Notes under the pieces: generated by a model | The model's input: the letters and a program-made list of their open reading frames with translations, nothing else | Database searches by the model: none | Told to the model about the DNA's origin: nothing | Shown: positions 45,775 through 54,436 of the stretch, in pieces | Layout: the number at the start of each line of letters is the position of its first letter | Numbering within the stretch: position 1 is the stretch's first letter | Assembly (NCBI RefSeq): GCF_001597745.1 | Contig: NZ_LUHJ01000013.1 | Location: 96,213-160,212, forward strand | Origin: Anabaena sp. 4-3 | GTDB taxonomy: Bacteria > Cyanobacteriota > Cyanobacteriia > Cyanobacteriales > Nostocaceae | DNA length: 64,000 bases | Direction: 5' to 3' | Position numbers and translations under genes: made by a program

Positions 45775-46008
45775 ATGTCGATTGCCAAATTATTTGTCCG
45801 CATTGACAAATTTACGTTTGACCCTCACATTATAGCGGGACAAGCTTGTATTCGTGGTATGCGTGTCCCAGTTGCTTTAATTTTAAATTTGGTCGCGAAT
45901 GGTAAAACTGTAGGGGAAATTATCCAAGACTATCCTTATTTGGAACCAGAGGATATTTAGCAATCATTAATGTATGCAGCATGATTAGCTAAAGAGCAGG
46001 TTTACCCA
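45775..46008 (+). pseudogene. DUF433 antitoxin-like gene broken by two in-frame stops
   Basis: The ATG at 45775, 5 bp after the tRNA, opens a DUF433 (VapB45-like) frame: DPHIIAGQACIRGMRVPVALILNLVANGKTVGEII, then DYPYLEPEDI. A TAG (45958) then a TGA eight codons later interrupt the remaining family residues QSLMYAA and LAKEQVYPI, which stay in frame. Intact members end about YAAWLAREEVYP. So the C-terminal helix is lost and the gene is probably dead, or yields a 61-residue fragment. No DUF5615/PIN-like toxin gene follows. Confidence 0.75.
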
Positions 46009-46119
46009 ATAGATAGATATCATCAATTATTAACACGGTTCCCCGTGAACCAGCCCCCACTACAAACAAGCAAAAGCTAATATTATATTTTCTTAATTGA
46101 ATCGTCTTGATTAATGAAA

Positions 46120-46152
46120 GGTAGGTTTAACACAGGTTTTAAACCTACCCTT
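46120..46152 (+). terminator. Probable terminator hairpin
   Basis: GGTAGGTTTA / TAAACCTACC, a 10-bp perfect stem with a 10-nt loop, followed by CTTTATAATT. It lies about 110 bp after the DUF433 remnant and 350 bp after the tRNA. Confidence 0.55.
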
Positions 46153-46435
46153 TATAATTAAGTATGATGGCAGCTACAGAGTGGTTGACAAAAGTTTCTA
46201 CCTGAGCTTGGATGTTGGCAATCAATCAAAACCACATCATGGTAGATATAGAGCTAATATTGCTTGATTGTTAACGGCACAAGCTTAACTAAATACTGTG
46301 TAATGGTTGCAAGCGATCGCTCTTACACCAGCCAACCCAGTATTAAGTAATACTTGTAGATATTCGATTCATACCGCTAATCAGATAAGGTGAAATCATA
46401 ATTAATTTAATCATAACTCAGAGGTGAATATTAAA
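46153..46435. other. AT-rich leader region of queD
   Basis: About 280 bp without a frame. No riboswitch motif (for example preQ1) could be recognised by eye. Confidence 0.5.
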
Positions 46436-46822
46436 ATGCCTAAATGGAAAGTAGTCACAGAATTTGCTTTTAATGCTGCTCACTACATCAAAGATTATAA
46501 TGGCCCCTGTGGTCGGATGCACGGGCATAATTATCAAGTCCGCATTGAAGCTACATCTACACAACTCCACGCTTCCCAATACTGCCCACATCCGGTGATG
46601 GTAGCTGATTTTAGAACGCTACGTTGGGCTAAACAAGATATCACAAAAGGAGGGCTTGATCATGGTGTGCTTAACGAAGTCATGCCTCCTGAATATGAAA
46701 CAACGGCAGAGATGATCGCCAAGTATATCTATGATGAAACTAAAAAGCGACTACCCCCAGATGTACAGTTAAAAGTTCATGTTTCTGAAACACCTAATAG
46801 CTGGGTAGAATACGAAGATTGA
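46436..46822 (+). CDS. queD: 6-carboxy-tetrahydropterin synthase QueD family
   Basis: About 128 residues. Converts 7,8-dihydroneopterin triphosphate to 6-carboxy-tetrahydropterin for queuosine, or acts as a pterin synthase. Zinc ligands His16, His29 and His31 (AAHYI, RMHGHNY) and catalytic Cys25 (GPCGRMHGH) are visible, with VMVADFRTL, LDHGVLNE and VSETPNSWVEY. The frame opens at GTG 46424; the ATG at 46436 with GAGGTG 9 nt upstream is preferred. Confidence 0.92.
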   Translation: MPKWKVVTEFAFNAAHYIKDYNGPCGRMHGHNYQVRIEATSTQLHASQYCPHPVMVADFRTLRWAKQDITKGGLDHGVLNEVMPPEYETTAEMIAKYIYDETKKRLPPDVQLKVHVSETPNSWVEYED

Positions 46823-47347
46823 TGTAGTGCAAATCATTTTGGCTGATTGTGCATCAGGAATTTCCACATAATAAAATTTTCCAGATGCAGGGCGCGTCAG
46901 TAATTTCCCGACATGAAAAAAGATTATTCCTACTGACGCAACCTACTAAATTTTAATCACAATTCATTGGTTATATGATGCTAGTATTTCTATATGGCAA
47001 ATTTACTTTCTAATTCCTCAGACAGAATTAAACAAATAGTTTTTCTGTCACCTGTTATCTATGTCCATGAATACTAATTGCACACATTTTTTTGTTTTCA
47101 TGGCTCAAAGCCTATCCATCCTGAAGAATGTACTTTCAGATTTGATTATTCAACCATGAATCTCGGATTTTTGTGAAGTTGTGTAAACTATGTAGTGTAG
47201 TAGCCTTATGCTTAAACTTAATCAAGTTTTAAAACTCTATATTAAGTTTTTAATAATAGTTGTCTCAACTTGTAGGTAAATGGCGTGGTTTGCGGTTGTA
47301 ATTGTGTAATCTGAAAACAGCTAGACTAATGATTAAATTGAGGTCTG
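46823..47347. other. Gene-free stretch with a decayed 65-bp-type inverted repeat
   Basis: 525 bp. The element at 46887-46946 is the only structure seen; the rest is AT-rich without a frame. Confidence 0.65.
46887..46946. repeat. Decayed member of the 65-bp inverted-repeat family
   Basis: Arms GCAGGGCGCGTCAGT and ACTGACGCAACCTAC, with mismatches to the consensus arms, total 60 bp. Confidence 0.75.
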
Positions 47348-47563
47348 ATGACTCCTAAAATTCTGCGTCAGCTCTGGGCTATAGTGGAAAACTCCCAAAG
47401 CAAGATCCTCTTGCAGATGGATGATGCTAGCTTGGTGCAATGGTTGGCAAACCAAATTACAACACAAGCTTTGTTAGATGCCCACGAAACTGATTTTTTA
47501 GTGGACTACATTCAATCTCGGCTATCTCTCATCCGTGATATTGCTTATGAAAGACAGTGTTAA
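47348..47563 (+). CDS. Small hypothetical protein
   Basis: 71 codons from an ATG with GAGG 4 nt upstream. The product is helical and leucine-rich, with the pattern LLQMDDASLVQWLANQI and DFLVDYIQSRLSLI. No leader, no known motif. Composition and ribosome-binding site support a real gene. I believe similar small proteins occur in related cyanobacteria but cannot name a family. Convergent with ribD. Confidence 0.55.
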   Translation: MTPKILRQLWAIVENSQSKILLQMDDASLVQWLANQITTQALLDAHETDFLVDYIQSRLSLIRDIAYERQC

Positions 47564-47632
47564 TAATAACAGAACTATGATAAATAGTCCATAGTTAATC
47601 GTGATCACGATTAACTATGAACGACTGACTGA

Positions 47633-48850
47633 TTAATGCTGTGGCGGCAAATAACCTTCCACTAAACAATCACAACCAACTACGCGCCAACGGACACGTT
47701 CTAAAAGCAGTGCCTCAGTCATAGTAGTCAAACCTAAGTCACCTACAGGTGTGGGTGCATGATTACCGCCAATAATTTTGGGAGCAATAAAAGCTAAGAT
47801 TTTTTGTACTGCCCCTTGAGCGATCGCACTAGCGGATAATTTACCACCACATTCCCATAGCACACTACAAAAACCTCGCTCATATAAATAATTCATTGCG
47901 GCTTGTGGTGTGAGCGATGGTAACTCTAACACCTCCACGCCATAATTGAGCAACAGTTTTTGGAAATCGGGATTAGCACCTACTTCTGTTAATACCAAAG
48001 TCGGAGCCTCCGCAGTTTGCCACAAACGGGCATCTGCTGGCAAATTCAGTTGCCGACTCATCACCACCCGTAAAGGATTGTGCGCCCCCTGCTGATGGCT
48101 AGTTAAATAAGGATTATCTTGACGGACGGTATTACCACCCACAATCACCGCATCACAAGCAGCTCGCAGTTGGTGAACTTCGCTCCTAGCCGCCTGATTT
48201 GTTACCCATGCACTGTGACCGGAAGTAGTGGCAATCTTACCATCTAAAGTCATGGCATATTTTAAAATCCCTAAAGGTTGTTTGTGAAGAATCCGGTAAA
48301 CAAAAGCCTCATTGAGTTGCTGACAGGCTACCGTTTCTACCCCCACCAACACCTCGATTCCTGCCGCCCGTAACCGCGCAATACCACCACCAGCAACCAA
48401 AGGGTTAGGATCAACCATCCCCACCACTACCTTAGCTACACCAGCCTGAATTAAACCCTCCGAACAAGGGGGAGTACGTCCGTAGTGATTGCAAGGCTCA
48501 AGATTCACATATACAGTAGCACCACGAGCCAATTCTCCAGCTGCTCTGAGGGCAAAAACTTCGGCATGAGGTTCACCTGCACAGGGATGAAAACCTTCCC
48601 CGACAATCTTCCCATCTTTAACAACCACTGCCCCCACTAACGGATTCGGTGAAGTGCGTCCCAAAGCACGACGGGCAAGTTCCAAACACCGTTGCATCAT
48701 AGCACGGTCAAAGTCGCTTCCTACCTGTTGCTGTGTTGATGAATCGGAATCGACAGGCGATCGCACTAAAACTTCTTGTTCCTGATTATTTTGAGGTTGG
48801 TATGCACCTGCTTGAGCAACCACTGGCAAGTTATCCATAATTTTGGGCAT
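47633..48850 (-). CDS. ribD: Bifunctional riboflavin deaminase/reductase RibD
   Basis: Catalyses two steps of riboflavin synthesis: pyrimidine deamination and reduction of the ribosyl group. 405 residues. The deaminase domain has zinc site HAE (His95, Glu97) and PCNHYGRTPPC (Cys120, Cys129). The C-terminal reductase domain (about 195-400) has ILKYAMTLDGKIAT and DAVIVGGNTVRQDNP. The first 45 residues are a polar extension not usual in the family, so the true start may be further in (Met51/52), although no good ribosome-binding site is seen there. Confidence 0.95.
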   Translation of the reverse strand: MPKIMDNLPVVAQAGAYQPQNNQEQEVLVRSPVDSDSSTQQQVGSDFDRAMMQRCLELARRALGRTSPNPLVGAVVVKDGKIVGEGFHPCAGEPHAEVFALRAAGELARGATVYVNLEPCNHYGRTPPCSEGLIQAGVAKVVVGMVDPNPLVAGGGIARLRAAGIEVLVGVETVACQQLNEAFVYRILHKQPLGILKYAMTLDGKIATTSGHSAWVTNQAARSEVHQLRAACDAVIVGGNTVRQDNPYLTSHQQGAHNPLRVVMSRQLNLPADARLWQTAEAPTLVLTEVGANPDFQKLLLNYGVEVLELPSLTPQAAMNYLYERGFCSVLWECGGKLSASAIAQGAVQKILAFIAPKIIGGNHAPTPVGDLGLTTMTEALLLERVRWRVVGCDCLVEGYLPPQH

Positions 48851-49182
48851 TACTGTAAATATTCTGCACCCTAAATGCTCTTATGGCGATACTGACACAG
48901 TAATATCCCCAGGCTAAGATTGGGGATAGGTTCGGGCAGGAAGCAGAGGAAGCGGAGGAAGCAGGGCAGCAGGGAGAGAACAGCTAATGACTAATAACTA
49001 ATAACTAAGGGAACACCAAAAAATAAATTATCCAAATCGACTGTTAGTAGGGTGCGTCAGGATGAATATTTGCTTGGTATAGCTAGGGTTTCTCGTACTG
49101 ACGCACCCTACATTTTAGATATTTTTTGATCTGGCAGTCCCTAATAACTAATGACTAATGACTAATGACTAATAACTAATAA
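48851..49182. other. Repeat-rich gap between ribD and mreD
   Basis: Contains a GAAGCAGAGGAAGC-type purine run (about 48938-48980), TAATGAC heptamers, the 65-bp inverted repeat at 49047-49111 and a second heptamer array. No frame. Confidence 0.8.
49047..49111. repeat. 65-bp inverted-repeat element, copy 3
   Basis: Arms GTAGGGTGCGTCAG and CTGACGCACCCTAC, 14 bp and perfect. Same total length as the copies at 20993 and 38667. Confidence 0.93.
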
Positions 49183-49190
49183 CTAATGAC
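49140..49190. repeat. Heptamer array (TAATGAC/TAATAAC)n
   Basis: About seven heptamers that run into the last codons of mreD (stop complement at 49183), so the end of mreD is built from the array. Confidence 0.9.
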
Positions 49191-49791
49191 TATTAACCAT
49201 TTTCAGCCGTTGCCACCAACGATTCAGGGGATAATACAGCACAGGAGCCCACAAACTACTGAGAATAGCAGAAGCCAAGGTGACACGCTGATAATATGCC
49301 CAGATGTATTCTGTGGAGCGATCGCCTGCTATAGTTAACAGCAACCCAAAAACAGCATCTGCCACAATTACCATCACAAACACAATCAAGGCAATCGAAA
49401 TAAAATCTTCTTGGATAAATCGCTGCTTTTGAAGCATCCCAGTTATCAATCCCACCAGCCCCAAAGTGATGGCATGGGAAGGCTCTGGCGATGTCATAGC
49501 ATCCTGAAGTAAACCTAAAATAATCCCTGCCAAGGTTCCCGCCCAAACTGAGCGGTTAATACTCCAAGCTACCACCCAGATTAACAACCAATTAGGCCCA
49601 ATCCCTAATAATTCCATCCCTGGAAGTCGGGTTGGTAACAATAACAAACATAAAACTACAGATGCAAATGTTATTGCCCAATCTAGCAGATGCAACAAAC
49701 CAGGAGGCCAATCCGCTAAAGACCTTTTTCGCTTTTTGGGTCTGCGTTTTGGCTGTTTTGACTTACCATTCAATGAAGGTAACTTCATCAT
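49183..49791 (-). CDS. mreD: Rod shape-determining protein MreD
   Basis: 202 residues: a very basic N-terminus (KSKQPKRRPKKRKR) followed by five to six membrane helices. Its position directly after mreB and mreC and its size identify it; MreD has little sequence conservation. It belongs to the elongasome that guides lateral wall synthesis and couples MreB/MreC to the membrane. Confidence 0.88.
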   Translation of the reverse strand: MMKLPSLNGKSKQPKRRPKKRKRSLADWPPGLLHLLDWAITFASVVLCLLLLPTRLPGMELLGIGPNWLLIWVVAWSINRSVWAGTLAGIILGLLQDAMTSPEPSHAITLGLVGLITGMLQKQRFIQEDFISIALIVFVMVIVADAVFGLLLTIAGDRSTEYIWAYYQRVTLASAILSSLWAPVLYYPLNRWWQRLKMVNSH

Positions 49792-49805
49792 TTTGGGAAA
49801 CTTAT

Positions 49806-50627
49806 TTAATTAGACTTGTGCGTTTTTTGGGTTGCTGACTGCTGGTTTTCCAAATCTAGGTTTTGCGGTTTGGGATATACAGCTACCCAATCTAGGGTTC
49901 TGATGGGTGGAAACAGTTCAACCCTAGCGATAGAAGCAGGTAGTTTTTTCAAATCTAAAGACTTGATGCGCCCAATTGGTACCCCAGCCGGGAATCTCTG
50001 ACTATACGTAGATGTAGAAACTAAATCCCCCACTTTCACACTTGGGACTTTTTCATAAAACTCCAACACAGCTTCGGCGGAAGAGTCTCCCCGTAGCACC
50101 CCCTTAGTAGAAGTGCGACTAATTGTTACACCTACTTGACTTTTCAGGTCACTAATTAACAAAATACGGCTAGTGTTGGCAGTGACACTTTCTACTAGAC
50201 CGACTAATCCACCCTCAGCCTTAACAATATAACCTGGTTGAATCCCAGATGTTGAGCCACGGTTGAGAGTAACTTGTTGCCACCAATGATCAGCACTGCG
50301 CCCTATAACTCTAGCAGGAATTGGTCTTGATGCCAGAGGTTCTTTTGCAACGTAACCTAATAAATCTTGCAGTTTTTTGTTTTGACTTTCCAATTCGGTA
50401 ATGCGGGTTTGTAACTCCATAAATTGAGCATCCCGCAGCAGTTCTGCTTGACGTTCTTCTGGAGTCATGCCTGGAGACAACATCTGTAACGGACTGCTAA
50501 TAACTTGATATGCTTCCATTAAAAACTCGCCCTGAGTTTGACGCAGTATCCAAGCTCCACCCAAAGCTAAAGCTAGTAAACTCACCTGTAAAGCTTTATG
50601 ATCCCACCAACGACGTACTGTTACCAT
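49806..50627 (-). CDS. mreC: Rod shape-determining protein MreC
   Basis: 273 residues. A single N-terminal membrane helix (LLALALGGAWIL), a coiled coil (about 62-95, ELQTRITELESQNKKLQDLLGY), then the periplasmic beta-barrel region with VIGRSADHWWQQVTLNRGSTSGI and GLVGLVESV. Starts 92 bp after mreB and ends 14 bp before mreD, so the three form one operon. Confidence 0.94.
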   Translation of the reverse strand: MVTVRRWWDHKALQVSLLALALGGAWILRQTQGEFLMEAYQVISSPLQMLSPGMTPEERQAELLRDAQFMELQTRITELESQNKKLQDLLGYVAKEPLASRPIPARVIGRSADHWWQQVTLNRGSTSGIQPGYIVKAEGGLVGLVESVTANTSRILLISDLKSQVGVTISRTSTKGVLRGDSSAEAVLEFYEKVPSVKVGDLVSTSTYSQRFPAGVPIGRIKSLDLKKLPASIARVELFPPIRTLDWVAVYPKPQNLDLENQQSATQKTHKSN

Positions 50628-50719
50628 ATCTGTTTCTATAAATTCAAAAGATACTGGATTCTATTTTGATAGAACCCAAATTACAGCTCAATAGAACCCA
50701 ATATCCAAACTTTTTTGAG

Positions 50720-51763
50720 TTACATATTGCGAGAGCGTCCACTAAACACGCGTTCTAGCTGTTTGAAGTTTTCTAACACCCTACCTGTTCCCAAGACAAC
50801 GCAACTCAGAGGATCGTGGGCAATATGGGTGACAATTCCTGTTTCATGGCTAATCAGGGTATCAAGGCCTTTAAGCAATGCTCCACCCCCTGCCAACATG
50901 ATACCTCTGTCAATAATATCTGCTGCCAGTTCCGGCGGCGTGCGTTCTAGTGTCCGCTTCACCGCTTCGATAATCACAGATAGAGGTTCTAGCATACTTT
51001 CACGGATTTCTGCCCCTTTGATGGTGACAGTTCTGGGTAAACCAGATAGCAGGTGTAAACCTCGGACTTCCATGATTGCGTCATCATCATCATGGGTGGG
51101 GTAGGCAGAACCAATGCGAATTTTGATGTCTTCCGCAGTCCGTTCTCCAATCACCAAGTTATGCACTTTTTTGAGATACATGATGATCGACTCGGTTAAT
51201 TCATCACCAGCAACGCGTACTGATTCGCTTAATACAGTCCCTTGGAGACTGAGAACGGCAACTTCTGTAGTACCACCACCAATATCAATAATCATGTTCC
51301 CAGTCGGTTCAGCCACTGGTAATCCCGCACCAATTGCGGCGGCTACTGGTTCATCAATTAAATATACTTCTCTTGCCCCTGCTTGAGCTGCTGCATCCAT
51401 CACGGCTCGTCTTTCTACACCCGTGACACCACTGGGTATCCCAATGACAATCCGAGGTAATATCAACGACCGTCCCTCATGGACTCGCTGAATAAAACTT
51501 TTCAGCATCAACTCAGCCGTATCAAAGTCAGCAATCACCCCATCTCGCAAAGGTCGCATTGCAATCACATTTCCAGGTGTACGACCCAGCATTTTTTTAG
51601 CTTCTTCACCTACTGCTATGGCTACCTTTTCATTTTGATCAATTGCCACTACAGAAGGTTCTTGGAGTACAATACCTTTACCAGATACATAAACGAGAGT
51701 ATTGGCAGTACCGAGGTCGATACCCATATCCCACGATGAGCGAAAGTTCCTAAACAGACCCAC
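50720..51763 (-). CDS. mreB: Rod shape-determining actin-like protein MreB
   Basis: 347 residues of the actin/HSP70 fold: phosphate-1 DLGTANTLVYV, IDIGGGTTEVAVLS, AGGGALLKGLD and the adenosine-site motif. The start is GTG (MGLFRNFRSSWDMGIDLGT), preceded by AGGGGG at a long distance. It polymerises under the membrane and directs the wall machinery. First gene of mreBCD. In filamentous cyanobacteria it affects cell shape. Confidence 0.97.
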   Translation of the reverse strand: MGLFRNFRSSWDMGIDLGTANTLVYVSGKGIVLQEPSVVAIDQNEKVAIAVGEEAKKMLGRTPGNVIAMRPLRDGVIADFDTAELMLKSFIQRVHEGRSLILPRIVIGIPSGVTGVERRAVMDAAAQAGAREVYLIDEPVAAAIGAGLPVAEPTGNMIIDIGGGTTEVAVLSLQGTVLSESVRVAGDELTESIIMYLKKVHNLVIGERTAEDIKIRIGSAYPTHDDDDAIMEVRGLHLLSGLPRTVTIKGAEIRESMLEPLSVIIEAVKRTLERTPPELAADIIDRGIMLAGGGALLKGLDTLISHETGIVTHIAHDPLSCVVLGTGRVLENFKQLERVFSGRSRNM

Positions 51764-52100
51764 GCGTGTCTACGCCCCCTAATTTGCGATAATTCTAGAC
51801 TACAACTGTTAGAGCGAATCGAGCTGGATTCTATTATTTTTTTGGTGTCAGAGTCCAGTCCAATGCACTGTTTTATGAACAGTTGTGCTAACACCTACTT
51901 AATCGTAGGCGTTTATGTCTTTGATATTCTGGGACTAATTAGGTATATCCGTATATTTTTTCAGTTTCTCCCAAGAATTTTGCTGATTTTTATACCTAAT
52001 TTTTTTGTGATTTTTTTAACGCTTTGCAAGAGAATGACAATTCGCTATGATCAAATTCAAGACAAACAGGTACGTGCGTACTAAAAGGTAAATCAATCAA
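51764..52100. other. Divergent promoter region of mreB and ssb
   Basis: 337 bp, AT-rich with T-runs. No operator was recognised; short frames within it look accidental. Confidence 0.5.
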
Positions 52101-52460
52101 ATGAATATTAATATAGTCACCCTAGTTGGTCGGGTAGGTACTGACCCAGACCTGAAATATTTTGAGTCGGGCAGCGTCAAGTGTAGATTAACACTAGCAG
52201 TTGACCGTAGAAGCCGTAATAGTGATGAGCCTGACTGGTTCAATTTAGAACTATGGGGAAAAACAGCAGAGATAGCAGGTAATTACGTCCGAAAGGGTAA
52301 GCAAATTGCTGTCAAAGGTTCCTTAAAGTTCAATACTTGGAATGACGCTCAAACTGGAATGTTACGTTCTACACCAGTTATACAAGTAGACCAATTAGAG
52401 TTGTTAGGTTCCAAGCAAGATAGAGACGCAGGTGGAGACTACTCCCCAGAACATTTTTAA
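52101..52460 (+). CDS. ssb: Single-stranded DNA-binding protein
   Basis: 119 residues, one OB fold: NINIVTLVGRVGTDPDLKYF, then DWFNLELWGKTAEIAGNYVRKGKQIAVKGSLKFNTW. It is shorter than Escherichia coli SSB and ends YSPEHF, without the acidic DDDIPF-type tail that recruits partner proteins. It may be a paralogue specialised for cyanobacteria rather than the only SSB of the cell. Confidence 0.94.
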   Translation: MNINIVTLVGRVGTDPDLKYFESGSVKCRLTLAVDRRSRNSDEPDWFNLELWGKTAEIAGNYVRKGKQIAVKGSLKFNTWNDAQTGMLRSTPVIQVDQLELLGSKQDRDAGGDYSPEHF

Positions 52461-52465
52461 CAAGA

Positions 52466-52520
52466 GTCATTAGTCAATAGTCCCAAGTATTGACTAATGA
52501 CTAATGACTAATAACTAATA
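52466..52520. repeat. Heptamer repeats between ssb and the SIMPL gene
   Basis: TCATTAGTCAATAGTC followed by TAATGAC/TAATAAC heptamers that run into the end of the convergent SIMPL gene. Confidence 0.85.
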
Positions 52521-53261
52521 ACTAATTTGCAACGTTACCGATGCTTCAACTTCTTGTTCACCAGCAATTACAGGTGTGGAAGCGTCGGCGTTAGCTAACT
52601 TAGCAGCCTCAGCGCGATATAACATTGGGGGTGGAGGCGCAGTTGCACCACCTACTTGAACACTTACTATTTCTTTAGCTTGAAAACCTAGACTGCTCAA
52701 AACAGCATTAGCTTGTTGTTGAGCGTCTTGGGTAGCTTCTTTTAAAGCTTGTTGTCTAGCAGATGCGATCGCTTCATCAGTAGCCACAAAACGAATACCA
52801 TTAATTTGGGTTGCACCTGCTTTCACCGCATCATCTAACAATGTCCCAGCCTTGTCATTAGGAACTCGAAAACTCACAGTATTACTGGCAGCATAACCAG
52901 TAATGCGCTGCACATTATTGGTGTAACTATAAACTGGGTTGAGGCGAATGCCAGTAGTTTGTAATTTTTCCACATTCCGGTTTTTCAGTAAAGCCACCAC
53001 CGCCGCAGACCTACGTGCTGCTTCTTGCTGTACCTCTTGAGCCGTTTTACCTTGAATTTCTACCCCCAGACTGACTTGTGCCAAAGTTGTGGGAATTGAT
53101 TCTTCACCGCGGCCTGTCACAGTTAAAGTCCGCCAGACTTTTTCTTTTTCTTGCGCTATTCCAGGCTGCACAAAAGTCACAAAGATGAACAACGTTAGCG
53201 GTAAAGTTTGCCAAAATTTCCCAGCAAACAACCGAGAACGCAACAAAGCGACTCTAAGCAT
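52515..53261 (-). CDS. SIMPL (DUF541) domain protein, exported
   Basis: About 248 residues from the ATG at 53261; the frame opens at 53306. A signal peptide (basic RSRLFAGK, core LPLTLFIFVTFV, ending GIAQ) leads into the SIMPL domain with LTVTGRGEESIPTTLAQVSLGVE, the YTNNVQRITGYAASNTVSF strand pair and QALKEATQDAQQQANAVLSSLGF. It is probably periplasmic or on the outer membrane. The family (BP26/YggE) is tied to oxidative stress but has no known activity. Confidence 0.88.
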   Translation of the reverse strand: MLRVALLRSRLFAGKFWQTLPLTLFIFVTFVQPGIAQEKEKVWRTLTVTGRGEESIPTTLAQVSLGVEIQGKTAQEVQQEAARRSAAVVALLKNRNVEKLQTTGIRLNPVYSYTNNVQRITGYAASNTVSFRVPNDKAGTLLDDAVKAGATQINGIRFVATDEAIASARQQALKEATQDAQQQANAVLSSLGFQAKEIVSVQVGGATAPPPPMLYRAEAAKLANADASTPVIAGEQEVEASVTLQISY

Positions 53262-54436
53262 ACAATTATTTTTACTCCTATCCAGAATCTTTACGGATAC
53301 TTCCACCGTATTTATTAGTTTTCCATTAATTTTTAATAGTCAACATCCCCCATGAGATTTGTATAAAACTCATAGCATGACGCAATACGATTTTTCTGTT
53401 CCAACTTTGACACCGTTATAGTCAAAAACTGAAACGGTTACATTTTTAGCAACCAAAAAAAATCCTTAAAGCACTACTTGACAAAGGTGCGATGGGTAAC
53501 GCTAACCTAACGCATCCTACATAGCTGATGCACTCACAACACAAAGCGGCTGAGGAATACCAGCAGCAAAGGTTCACTTGTGGCAATTTTCCTGATTGTC
53601 GTAGCAATTTTCGGTAAAGTGATCACAGGCTTCAGCGTCTTTGGTCAGTCCCAAATCAACCGCCTAGCGACTGGTGTGGGCATAATACTTAAGGGGGAAG
53701 TCGAATTGGTATTTTCTGGTGTCCCTGCTACCAGTGACGTACTCTCTAAACTAATAGGGGTGGCAATGATTGATCACGGTTATTCTCACAACCTGATTAG
53801 CCCTTCCCCGGCTAAGTTCCTCTTGTCTTGCAAAATCACACAACATGGCAAAAGATTCAAAGCAACTCATTCTAGAGGAGTAGGGAATAGGCAACCACAA
53901 GCATCTCATTGATTTTTAGTCCCCAGTCTCCTGCTTTCCCAGTTCCCTACTTCCCCAATCCGGCGGAAACTTCTGTACTCTATACTCCGTCCCCTGAAAT
54001 TGTTTATTTTATTTGTTGTCCCATTGCTACTATCATTTGGAATGTTATTTGTTGCCAGTTTTGTCTCACTTCTCAGTCCTAATCTAGATGTTTATTCAGC
54101 AAGTAAAAGATAATAACTGCAAATCTTGTCATATCAGCTAACACAACTTGGAGTTTTAATCTAAAAAACCCAATTACTAACAATCAATTCAGTCAATCTT
54201 CATCTCTGGCCAACTCAGTGTTACATCTGATGCTTTGTAGGGTAAATTATAAGTCCTGATATTCAGGCAAAAGTTGCGGGAATACTGTGAGGATAAGCTA
54301 TTAATTTGCTTTTTTTATACTAGCACCCCAGTCAGAGAAGGTATCAAGACTCAAAATTAGGTGGTGAAGGTGTGACAACTTACCAATATGTTGAGATATT
54401 GATGACTCTCATGAATGTGAATCAGGAGAAAGGATT
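53262..54436. other. Long intergenic region with an antiporter remnant
   Basis: 1.2 kb. It holds a degenerate inverted repeat (AAGGTGCGATGGGT...ACGCATCCT, near 53480-53522), the cation:proton antiporter remnant (53580-53772), CCCCAGT-type runs near 53920-53960, and an AT-rich leader for amiC1. A 37-codon hydrophobic frame from TTG at 54000 has no ribosome-binding site and is not called. Confidence 0.65.
53580..53772 (+). pseudogene. Remnant of a CPA2-type cation:proton antiporter
   Basis: About 63 codons resemble the penultimate membrane region of Kef/Nap-type Na+/H+ antiporters: IFLIVVAIFGKVITGF, then QINRLATGVGIILKGEVELVFSG, then SDVLSKLIGVAMI. The conserved GVGMxPRGEVGLVFAG appears in altered form. 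The remaining helices and the regulatory domain are absent on both sides; the frame runs on to 53912 with unrelated residues. A gene fragment rather than a functional protein. Confidence 0.7.

Noticed and set aside
53580-53912. 110-residue intact protein
   Set aside because: Only about 63 codons resemble an antiporter core and the remainder is unrelated; treated as a gene fragment.
54000-54113. 37-codon hydrophobic frame before amiC1
   Set aside because: TTG start, no ribosome-binding site, and upstream codons run into repeat sequence; no family match.
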